Assembly (NCBI GenBank): GCA_028684435.1
Contig: JAQUFX010000037.1
Location: 1-9,235, forward strand
Direction: 5' to 3'
DNA from: Bacilli bacterium
GTDB taxonomy: Bacteria > Bacillota_I > Bacilli_A > RF39 > UBA660
DNA length: 9,235 bases
A program made the position numbers and the translations under genes. The first letter of the stretch is position 1, and the number at the start of each line of letters is the position of its first letter. Under the pieces are notes generated by a model. That model was given only the letters and a program-made list of their open reading frames with translations, was not told the DNA's origin and made no database searches. This document shows positions 1-5,007 of this stretch, one piece after another.

Positions 1-60
1 CTCAATTTCATAATTTTCTTGTAATATTTCTAATATTTTTTTTCCTTTATTTTCCTTCAT
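1..60 (-). CDS. N-terminal fragment of an unidentified protein
   Basis: An ATG at position 60 opens a reading frame that runs off the left edge. Only 20 residues are visible, beginning MKENKGKKILEILQENY. The start is supported by a Shine-Dalgarno sequence GGAGAG six to seven bases upstream, followed by a T run. It lies about 97 bases downstream of rpmA on the same strand. In B. subtilis the next genes after rpmA are spo0B and obg, and this N-terminus resembles neither. A short lysine-rich start followed by a KILEIL-type helix is seen in some endonuclease III proteins, but 20 residues are too few to assign a function. I do not recognise it. Confidence 0.6.
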   Translation of the reverse strand, partial: MKENKGKKILEILQENYEIE

Positions 61-79
61 AAAAAATCTCTCCATTTCT

Positions 80-88
80 ATTTTATCA
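80..88 (-). promoter_or_regulatory. Possible extended -10 promoter element
   Basis: On the minus strand this reads TGATAAAAT, an extended -10 (TGn plus TAAAAT, one mismatch to TATAAT). It lies just upstream of the gene starting at 60. No good -35 is visible; the hexamer 17 bases upstream is TGTAAA. No convincing terminator separates it from rpmA, so read-through from the ribosomal operon is equally possible. Confidence 0.25.
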
Positions 89-156
89 TGGAAAGATTTT
101 CATTTACACAGATTTATTTACAGTCTCGTGTGTTTAACTTAATAAAAAAAATAAGT

Positions 157-441
157 CTATTTCGAATATATACTTACTTTTTTCTTATCTCTTCCTAATC
201 TTTCATATTTTACAATACCTTCAATTTTAGCAAATAAAGTATGATCTTTTCCTAGTCCAACATTTTCTCCAGGGTAAATCTTTGTTCCTCTTTGACGATA
301 AATAATAGCTCCAGATGTTGCTAATTGTCCATCAGATAATTTAGCACCTAATCTACGTCCCGCAGAGTCTCTATTATTTTTAGTAGAAGATTGACCTTTC
401 TTTTGAGCAAAACGTTGAATATTTAATTTTAAAAATAACAT
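157..441 (-). CDS. rpmA: 50S ribosomal protein L27 precursor
   Basis: Large-subunit protein whose N-terminus reaches toward the peptidyl transferase centre. The 94 residues match L27 throughout, with KKGQSSTKNNRDS, RRLGAK, IIYRQRGTK, NVGLGKDHTLFA and GRDKKKVS in the expected order. Like other Bacillota L27 it carries an N-terminal extension (residues 1-11) ending at Phe11-Ala12, the site where Prp is expected to cleave to expose the mature end AQKKG. The motif is IQRF|A rather than the usual LQFF|A, and the extension is slightly longer than in B. subtilis. The gene starts three bases after the prp stop. Its Shine-Dalgarno GTGAGGAA lies in the last prp codons, so it is translated in the rplU-prp-rpmA operon. 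Confidence 0.97.
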   Translation of the reverse strand: MLFLKLNIQRFAQKKGQSSTKNNRDSAGRRLGAKLSDGQLATSGAIIYRQRGTKIYPGENVGLGKDHTLFAKIEGIVKYERLGRDKKKVSIYSK

Positions 442-444
442 TAA

Positions 445-741
445 TTATTCCTCACTCTCAATTTTAATATTTTTAGGATAATCTTTTTCTAAATTATTAA
501 GTAATTCAATTAAATTATTAAATAACTTTAATATTAATGCATCTTTTTTAATAATTTTGATTATCAATTCATTACCATCATCAGTATATATAAATGAATC
601 TTTATCTACAGCATACATATCATTTATACTAGTAGTCACTATAGCTGACGTGCTAGCACACACTATATCTTTCCCATAATTTGCAAAATTAGCATGTCCA
701 CTTATAATAACGGTATCTTTTAGTACTTTAATTTTCATCAT
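445..741 (-). CDS. prp: Ribosomal-processing cysteine protease Prp
   Basis: Prp (YsxB/DUF464 family) removes the N-terminal extension of L27 in Bacillota. The 98-residue protein shows the family signature GHANFANYGKDIVCAS. The catalytic His16 and Cys28 are 12 residues apart, the same spacing as the His22/Cys34 pair described for the Staphylococcus aureus enzyme. It lies between rplU and rpmA, its standard place, and its substrate L27 is the next gene. Two ATG codons stand side by side at 741 and 738. Only two bases separate the rplU stop from the first, and there is no clear Shine-Dalgarno sequence, so translation is probably coupled to rplU. The C-terminal part is lysine-rich and ends in an acidic tail. 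Confidence 0.95.
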   Translation of the reverse strand: MMKIKVLKDTVIISGHANFANYGKDIVCASTSAIVTTSINDMYAVDKDSFIYTDDGNELIIKIIKKDALILKLFNNLIELLNNLEKDYPKNIKIESEE

Positions 742-743
742 AT

Positions 744-1043
744 TTAACCAATAATCTGTTTAACAACTAATTTTGTATAAGGTTGTCTATGACCTTGGGT
801 ACGGCGATATTTCTTTTTGGCTTTATATTTAAAAATAGTTATTTTTTTAGCTTTTCCTGATTTTACAACTTCACATATTACTTTAGCACCTTTTACAAAT
901 GGCATACCAGTTTTATCTCCTACTGATAATACTTCCGTAAAATCAACAGTTTTACCATCTTCTAAGTCTAATTTTTCAACGTAAAGTTCATCACCAACAG
1001 AAACATAATATTGTTTCCCACCTGTAATAAACACTGCTTTCAT
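744..1043 (-). CDS. rplU: 50S ribosomal protein L21
   Basis: Early-assembling large-subunit protein that binds 23S rRNA. The 99 residues carry the L21 pattern: MKAVFITGGKQYYVSVGD at the N-terminus, a central VLSVGDK/PFVKGAKV segment, and the basic C-terminal signature FKYKAKKKYRRTQGHRQPYT. The length is close to the usual 100-103. The start is fixed by a strong Shine-Dalgarno sequence AAAGGAGGAA at 1053-1062. It is the first gene of the rplU-prp-rpmA operon, with its own promoter and a structured leader directly upstream. Confidence 0.97.
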   Translation of the reverse strand: MKAVFITGGKQYYVSVGDELYVEKLDLEDGKTVDFTEVLSVGDKTGMPFVKGAKVICEVVKSGKAKKITIFKYKAKKKYRRTQGHRQPYTKLVVKQIIG

Positions 1044-1138
1044 TAATTCGAGTTCCTCCTTTTCTTTGAAGACACGCCTTTAAGGTGAGATTACTCTACT
1101 TTTACCTTTTTAGTGCGGTTCATAAATCAATTACAAAC
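1044..1138 (-). ncRNA. L21-type ribosomal leader (5' UTR of rplU)
   Basis: This is the untranslated leader between the predicted start of transcription (near 1138) and the rplU ATG. It can fold into a hairpin: AAGGT (1108-1104) pairs with ACCTT (1086-1082). Inside it, GAG-TAAT-CTC forms a second short stem stacked on the first, with a one-sided seven-base internal loop. A GC-richer segment (ACCGCACT on one side, GGCGTGTC on the other) flanks the hairpin and stands out from the AT-rich surroundings, which suggests constraint. Bacillota rplU genes are known to carry a conserved L21 leader thought to mediate autoregulation by L21. Assignment to that family is by position and visible structure, not by a covariance search. 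Confidence 0.6.
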
Positions 1139-1144
1139 ATATAA

Positions 1145-1173
1145 ATGATACCAAACAATTTAATTAAAGTCAA
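1145..1173 (-). promoter_or_regulatory. Sigma-A-type promoter of rplU-prp-rpmA
   Basis: On the minus strand TTGACT (1173-1168, five of six to consensus) is followed by exactly 17 bases and then TATCAT (1150-1145, five of six). Transcription would start near 1138. The -35 box begins four bases past the spoIVFB stop codon, so the ribosomal genes have an independent promoter. No terminator precedes it, so read-through from spoIVFB is also possible. Confidence 0.75.
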
Positions 1174-1176
1174 TAT

Positions 1177-1914
1177 TTAGGGCATAAAAAGGGATTTTAA
1201 TACTTTATCTTCACTTTTATTATTTATAAAATTATATTTGTTTTTAAATATGTTTTTAATATGTTTAATATATTTTATACCTTTATTATTATTCTTAATT
1301 AATGTTCTTTCAAGTAAAAATTTATTAAATATATATTTATGATTAATGATTTCATCAATTGTTTTATAGACCAGAAAAGAAATAATAATAATCGAATTAA
1401 TTCCATAATATGTTATATATAATATTAATAATATAATTAAAATCACACTAATAATATTAATTATTTTTAACGCTTTTTTATAACTTAAAATATTTTCTAA
1501 AAAACATAGCATAATTTTTGACCCATCTAATGGAATTATTGGTAATAAGTTAAATAAAATAATTATTTTATTATAGTTTAAAAAAATTTTATAACTAATA
1601 TCATTAACAAATAAATTATTCAATATATCCATAATTGGATATAATAATATTTGAAATAATATTCCAGCTATACTTATTAAAAATATTTCTAAAGTTTTGT
1701 TAGATAAATTAATATTACTTTTTATTATTGATCCAAAAGGTAAAATAATTATTTCTTTAATTTTATAATTCAGTATTTTAAACATTATAATATGGCCTAA
1801 ATCATGAATAATTAAGATTATACTTATAATTAAAAAATAATTAAAATACCCAGTTAATAAAACACTTAATAATATTACATAAGTAATAGGATGAATTTTA
1901 AATAAATTCTTCAA
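1177..1914 (-). CDS. spoIVFB: SpoIVFB-like site-2 metalloprotease (M50)
   Basis: Intramembrane zinc protease family; in B. subtilis SpoIVFB cleaves pro-sigma-K. The 245-residue protein is very hydrophobic, with about six membrane segments. The start FKIHPITYVILLSVLLTG matches the SpoIVFB N-terminus. The second signature NLLPIIPLDG (122-131) supplies the metal-ligand Asp130. The zinc-binding motif reads HDLGH (37-41), with Asp38 in place of the general-base Glu of HELGH; the codon is a clear GAT. The tail after residue 195 is too short for the C-terminal CBS domain of B. subtilis SpoIVFB. The start is TTG at 1914, 17 bases inside spoIVFA, with only a weak Shine-Dalgarno sequence, which suggests coupling. 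The next ATG lies inside the active site and is excluded. Position between spoIVFA and rplU is the conserved one. Confidence 0.88.
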   Translation of the reverse strand: MKNLFKIHPITYVILLSVLLTGYFNYFLIISIILIIHDLGHIIMFKILNYKIKEIIILPFGSIIKSNINLSNKTLEIFLISIAGILFQILLYPIMDILNNLFVNDISYKIFLNYNKIIILFNLLPIIPLDGSKIMLCFLENILSYKKALKIINIISVILIILLILYITYYGINSIIIISFLVYKTIDEIINHKYIFNKFLLERTLIKNNNKGIKYIKHIKNIFKNKYNFINNKSEDKVLKSLFMP

Positions 1915-2425
1915 AATTTAATACTTCGCCATTTTTTATAAATACAACATATAAAATACCATCTTTCGCATTAGCTATTATAGTATCTGATTCAATATAA
2001 TCATATAATTTAACATTAATATCAGCTACATTTCCATACCAATAGTCAATTCCATCCATTCCTTGAACTATTATGGTATTTCCATAATGTTCTTTTTCAC
2101 CTATAAATACGACAATACCACTTTTAAATAAAGATATATTATTTACCCCAGTTAATAATACCCCATCTTTATAAGCTTGAGCATCTTTATAGACAAGTTT
2201 ATCTTTAGAAACCATACTTAAATCAGCATTTGGTAATACATCACCAAAATATTTATTATAAACTTTATTTATTTTATTGAAATTAAAAGTTTTATCATAA
2301 ATATTTTTTTTAAAAAGTAATAAATTTTTATCACTATAATTTATATATATCGAAATAGATAAAAATAATATGACAGAAAGTAATACTCTTACAAAGAATG
2401 ATTTAATATATTTTTTTTGTTTCAT
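1898..2425 (-). CDS. spoIVFA: SpoIVFA-like membrane protein with degenerate M23/LytM domain
   Basis: In B. subtilis SpoIVFA anchors and restrains the SpoIVFB protease in the outer forespore membrane. This 175-residue protein has a basic N-terminus, one membrane span (about 11-29), a linker containing FGDVLP, and a C-terminal LytM-like beta domain (about 100-175) with SGIVVFIGE, YGNTIIVQGMDG, YWYGNVADINVKLYDYI and a final EEFI. The zinc-ligand histidines of active M23 enzymes are absent, as in SpoIVFA, so it should not be a hydrolase. The start is fixed by GAGGAG (2431-2436) five bases before ATG. It overlaps spoIVFB by 17 bases, so the pair are probably made together. It is shorter than the B. 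subtilis protein. Confidence 0.82.
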   Translation of the reverse strand: MKQKKYIKSFFVRVLLSVILFLSISIYINYSDKNLLLFKKNIYDKTFNFNKINKVYNKYFGDVLPNADLSMVSKDKLVYKDAQAYKDGVLLTGVNNISLFKSGIVVFIGEKEHYGNTIIVQGMDGIDYWYGNVADINVKLYDYIESDTIIANAKDGILYVVFIKNGEVLNFEEFI

Positions 2426-2438
2426 TAGTTCTCCTCTA

Positions 2439-2813
2439 TTAATTATATTTACTAGTTAAGTATTTAATTCCTGCATAATATATGATTAAATTAATAGCTA
2501 AATATTTTAATAAATAATTAATTATAAAAAGGTTGAAATCATTATATATACTATAAATTAAGGTTCCAAAAATAAAATAATAACATGTTAGTAATAACAT
2601 TAAAGTAAAGTCATTTTGATTTATTATTTTAAATATATATATTTTAAATTTAAATAAAATTATAATTAACATTGTGATAAGTGGAATCCCATTTAACAAA
2701 ATATCTATAATTAAAATTATATATAAAAATTTATCATTTAAATATAAAACGCTTAATAAGAGAGATGCAATGTAAATATTAGTAATATTAAGCACTAAAA
2801 AATCTATTATCAT
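2439..2813 (-). CDS. mreD: Probable MreD, rod-shape membrane protein (short)
   Basis: MreD is an integral membrane part of the elongasome that works with MreC. This 124-residue protein is almost entirely hydrophobic, with about four predicted spans, and is shorter than the usual 160 or so residues. Sequence similarity is weak by eye; the assignment rests on topology and on its place directly after mreC, upstream of spoIVFA. The ATG is three bases after the mreC TGA, in the same reading frame. The last mreC codon plus stop (AGG TGA) doubles as its Shine-Dalgarno sequence. minC and minD, which follow mreD in B. subtilis, are missing here. Confidence 0.65.
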   Translation of the reverse strand: MIIDFLVLNITNIYIASLLLSVLYLNDKFLYIILIIDILLNGIPLITMLIIILFKFKIYIFKIINQNDFTLMLLLTCYYFIFGTLIYSIYNDFNLFIINYLLKYLAINLIIYYAGIKYLTSKYN

Positions 2814-2816
2814 ATA

Positions 2817-3434
2817 TCACCTACTTATAACAGCAACATATTTAATATTATCTATATCAATAGTTTTAACTGTTAAATAATTATCTAAAATATCATATTT
2901 TATTTTAATTATTTTACCAATATAGGTATTATTAATACTATAAACTAAATCATTTAAACTTACATCATTATAATTAGATATTTCTTTTACTATTAAGTTA
3001 TTATTTTTATCTTTTGATACTATTTTACCCGTTTCATTATTAATTTTAACTATTAAATTCGTATTATATATTTTTTTAACTTCGGCAGTTTTATTATTTA
3101 TTTTCGAAATAATACCTATTAAACCTTTTTCATTTATTACTTCATCCCCAATTGAGTAATTGTCTCCATTTATAATATAATTACCAAAACCATAATTGTC
3201 TTTTAATATATTACATATAGTATAATTATATTCGAATTTAATATTATTTTTAAAATCTAATAAGTTTTGATATTCACTTATTAGTATTTTATTTTTTTCT
3301 TCTAATAATTTTATTTCTATATTATTATTTTTTAAAAAAAAATTACTAGTAAAATTATTTATTAAATTAATAATTGAATCACTAAATAAAATACTTAATA
3401 TTACTAATATATAGATTAAATAATTATATTTCAT
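2817..3434 (-). CDS. mreC: Rod shape-determining protein MreC
   Basis: MreC is a bitopic membrane protein that links the cell-wall elongation machinery across the membrane. This 205-residue version has a membrane span at about 5-18, a polar coiled-coil-like helix (about 36-66), and the beta-rich MreC core. The core shows GDEVINEKGLIGIISKINNKT (96-116), where MreC proteins have a GLVGkV-type motif, and a second barrel after about 150. It is shorter than typical MreC (280 or more). The start overlaps the radC stop as ATGA. The Shine-Dalgarno sequence is weak (GAGATGG), so coupling to radC is likely. mreB, normally directly upstream, is absent from the locus. The stop is TGA. Confidence 0.88.
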   Translation of the reverse strand: MKYNYLIYILVILSILFSDSIINLINNFTSNFFLKNNNIEIKLLEEKNKILISEYQNLLDFKNNIKFEYNYTICNILKDNYGFGNYIINGDNYSIGDEVINEKGLIGIISKINNKTAEVKKIYNTNLIVKINNETGKIVSKDKNNNLIVKEISNYNDVSLNDLVYSINNTYIGKIIKIKYDILDNYLTVKTIDIDNIKYVAVISR

Positions 3435-4105
3435 TTTACCATCTCATTAAAAAAACTATAATATTCTTGACCATTAGTAATTAAATGATCAAGAAGAGGT
3501 ATACCAATTATTTTTCCGGTTTCAATTAAGGTATTAGTTAATTTTATATCTTCTACTGAAGGATTAATAATCCCTGAAGGATGATTATGCATTATTATCA
3601 TCGCATCGGCATTTTCTTTAATAGCATAATTAAACATCTCTTTAGCTGAAGCTAAAGAAGCTGAATTAGTGCCTTTATACATAAATTTATAAGATATAAG
3701 TCTTTTTTTATAATCAAGTAAAATAACTAATATTTCTTCTTGTTTTTTATTACCTATAAGATGAGAAAAATATTTATGAACTAAATCAGTATTATTAATT
3801 AAAATACCTTGATTAACATCTTTATTATTTACTCTTTTACCAAGTTCAATAGCTGCAAGTAATGTTACAGCTTTTATTTTGCCAATGCCCTTTATTTGAC
3901 ATAATTCATATATCGATAAATCTGATAATTTATCAATTGATTTTATCTTTGAAAGAATTTGATTACTTAAAATTTTAACATTTTGATCTTTAATACCATT
4001 TCTTATTATTATTGATATTAAATCTTCATTGCTTAAATTAGAAGCACCATATTTAATTAATCTTTCTCGTGGTTTTTCACTATTAGGTAAGTCAGATATT
4101 CTCAT
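3431..4105 (-). CDS. radC: RadC family JAB/MPN metalloprotease-fold protein
   Basis: Full-length RadC (224 residues), a widespread protein once linked to DNA repair; its biochemical role is still unclear. The N-terminus MRISDLPNSEKPRERL and the helix-hairpin-helix segment IKGIGKIKAVTLLAA (71-85) are typical. The C-terminal JAMM domain has HNHPSGIINPSVED (173-186) with metal ligands His173, His175 and Asp186, plus the upstream glutamate at 123 or 124. All key residues are intact. The start codon overlaps the stop of the preceding SPOR gene (ATGA), with AAAGGAGAT as Shine-Dalgarno inside that gene. In B. subtilis radC sits between maf and mreB; both are missing here, so radC directly abuts mreC. 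Confidence 0.96.
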   Translation of the reverse strand: MRISDLPNSEKPRERLIKYGASNLSNEDLISIIIRNGIKDQNVKILSNQILSKIKSIDKLSDLSIYELCQIKGIGKIKAVTLLAAIELGKRVNNKDVNQGILINNTDLVHKYFSHLIGNKKQEEILVILLDYKKRLISYKFMYKGTNSASLASAKEMFNYAIKENADAMIIMHNHPSGIINPSVEDIKLTNTLIETGKIIGIPLLDHLITNGQEYYSFFNEMVK

Positions 4106-4542
4106 ATGGTATCTCCTTTATAACTAGACATAATAAGACCATTAATACTAACTAATATATCATTTGTTCCTTCAATCATAACTTTTTCATATTCATTTAA
4201 GGCAGTAATTAAATTTTTATCCGTAATAGTTATATTTTTTAAATAATAATTTATTTTTTGATTTATTAAATATTTCTCCATTTTCGCTATTACTATATTA
4301 TTTGATAAAATACTAAAATATACTCGGTAGACATCATCATCTTTAATTATTATTGAATCTTTGTAATTATTTTTCATTAATAAAGCACTTTCTTCATTAT
4401 TAAAGACACCTAACTGAAAAGCAGTAGCTTCTAAAGTATTTGCAAATACTTCTTTTATATTAAAATAATTATCTTTAAATAACATAAATCCAAAAATACC
4501 ACCTAAAAATAAAGATAATAAATAAGGAAAGACTTTTTTCAT
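4102..4542 (-). CDS. Membrane-anchored SPOR-domain protein, SpoIIB-like by position
   Basis: A 146-residue protein with a short basic N-terminus, one membrane span (about 5-22) and an extracytoplasmic SPOR-like domain (about 40-104). The order fits the SPOR fold: strand with FQLGVFNN, helix EESALLMKNNY, strand IIIKDD, strand VYRVYFSIL, helix IVIAKMEKYLINQK, strand INYYLKNI. SPOR domains bind septal peptidoglycan lacking stem peptides. In B. subtilis the septal sporulation protein SpoIIB also has a single span plus a SPOR domain and is encoded just upstream of maf-radC, so this may be a shortened orthologue (inference). Residues 105-146 form an extra tail of unknown role. The Shine-Dalgarno GGTGAT is moderate. 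It appears to be the first gene of the block running to spoIVFB. Confidence 0.72.
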   Translation of the reverse strand: MKKVFPYLLSLFLGGIFGFMLFKDNYFNIKEVFANTLEATAFQLGVFNNEESALLMKNNYKDSIIIKDDDVYRVYFSILSNNIVIAKMEKYLINQKINYYLKNITITDKNLITALNEYEKVMIEGTNDILVSINGLIMSSYKGDTI

Positions 4543-4571
4543 TATATCACCATATTTATATTACTATTTCT

Positions 4572-4600
4572 ATTATATAAAATATGTCAAATTATGTATC
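4572..4600 (-). promoter_or_regulatory. Candidate promoter of the SPOR-radC-mreCD-spoIVF block
   Basis: A perfect -10 TATAAT lies at 4577-4572 on the minus strand. The hexamer 17 bases upstream is GATACA, matching only three of six -35 positions. It falls between the upstream intrinsic terminator and the SPOR gene, where a new promoter is expected. A perfect TTGACA at 4590-4585 is too close to this -10 to act as its -35. Confidence 0.4.
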
Positions 4601-4637
4601 TATTACTATATATTACATAATAATTAAATATTCCTTT

Positions 4638-4670
4638 AAATAAAAAAAGTTATTTCAAAAAATAACTTTT
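4638..4670 (-). terminator. Intrinsic terminator after the small membrane-protein pair
   Basis: On the minus strand AAAAGTTATTT (4670-4660), loop TTTG, then AAATAACTTTT (4655-4645) form a perfect 11-bp stem, followed by TTTATTT, giving a run of seven T at the base. The stem begins inside the TAA stop codon of the 34-residue gene. This ends the upstream transcript before the SPOR-radC block. Confidence 0.8.
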
Positions 4671-4773
4671 ATGTCATAACTATTACATATAGTAAATATC
4701 CTAAAATAATACCTATAATCATAGTAATCATAGCTACTACAATTGCAATTAATGTGCGATTAGTTTTACTCAT
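4669..4773 (-). CDS. Small single-span membrane protein (34 aa), paralogue 1
   Basis: An unannotated-size gene: ATG at 4773 preceded by AGGAGAT at ideal spacing. It encodes 34 residues: a basic N-terminus MSKTNR, a long hydrophobic helix (about 7-32) containing G21-IIL-G25, and a short end. It is 18 of 34 identical to the 35-residue protein encoded just upstream (4820-4927). The two share MSKTNR and the GxxxG-Y motif, while their codons differ at silent sites (AGT/AGC, ACT/ACA, CGC/AGG), which indicates selection on the protein. The basic start predicts a cytoplasmic N-terminus, and GxxxG suggests helix-helix packing (inference). The stop codon is built into a terminator stem. I do not recognise a family; a membrane toxin-like, regulatory or structural peptide are all possible. 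Confidence 0.75.
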   Translation of the reverse strand: MSKTNRTLIAIVVAMITMIIGIILGYLLYVIVMT

Positions 4774-4819
4774 ATTTTATCTCCTAATTATACTATCACA
4801 AAAAATTTTTAACTAACCT

Positions 4820-4927
4820 TTACACATTGTTAACTGCTCTAAATATTAAATACCCTAAAAGTATTCCTACTATAATAGTTATTATTGCTATTACTAAAAC
4901 TAAAATTATCCTATTTGTTTTGCTCAT
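4820..4927 (-). CDS. Small single-span membrane protein (35 aa), paralogue 2
   Basis: ATG at 4927 encodes 35 residues with the same plan as the gene at 4669-4773: MSKTNR, a hydrophobic helix (about 7-29) with G21-ILL-G25-Y, then a short polar tail ending RAVNNV. The start is chosen because the paralogue begins with the same six residues. No Shine-Dalgarno lies immediately upstream. A very strong one (AAGGAAGGAG, 4970-4961) lies 33 bases away, separated from the ATG by a hairpin that could shorten the distance. The frame stays open back through that spacer, but no ATG, GTG or TTG occurs there. It lies 80 bases after the arylsulfotransferase-like gene and 46 bases before its paralogue. Function unknown. 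Confidence 0.72.
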   Translation of the reverse strand: MSKTNRIILVLVIAIITIIVGILLGYLIFRAVNNV

Positions 4928-4936
4928 ATTATAATC

Positions 4937-4970
4937 TATATAATAACTTGTATTATATATCTCCTTCCTT
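4937..4970 (-). promoter_or_regulatory. Distant Shine-Dalgarno plus hairpin before the 35-aa gene
   Basis: AAGGAAGGAG (4970-4961) is followed by a perfect 9-bp A/U stem, TATATAATA (4959-4951) and TATTATATA (4945-4937), with loop CAAGT. Folding it out leaves about 10 bases between GGAG and the ATG at 4927, a workable distance. The stem is all A-U and so only marginally stable. The embedded TATAAT could instead be a -10 box. Confidence 0.4.
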
Positions 4971-5007
4971 TAAAATAATTTGAAAGTTTTAACCTAAACC
5001 TTTTTTA

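Noticed and set aside
81..156. Terminator after rpmA
   Set aside because: Only an imperfect stem (ACAC-AGA with TCT-GTGT and a bulge) without a T run is visible.
1898..2425. Loss of M23 catalytic histidines in the SpoIVFA-like protein as a novelty
   Set aside because: SpoIVFA proteins are known to have a degenerate LytM domain, so this is normal for the family.
2439..3434. Single mreC-mreD fusion gene using TGA as tryptophan
   Set aside because: The tryptophan codons I checked are TGG, several genes end with TGA, and mreD has its own ATG with a Shine-Dalgarno sequence.
4585..4590. Perfect TTGACA (-35 consensus) upstream of the SPOR gene
   Set aside because: The nearest TATAAT is only seven bases away, and no hexamer at 16-18 bases resembles a -10. 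Probably chance in AT-rich DNA.
4980..5007. Terminator after the arylsulfotransferase-like gene
   Set aside because: A short GTTT/AAAC stem is possible, but it lacks a T tail; transcripts may continue into the small membrane-protein genes.
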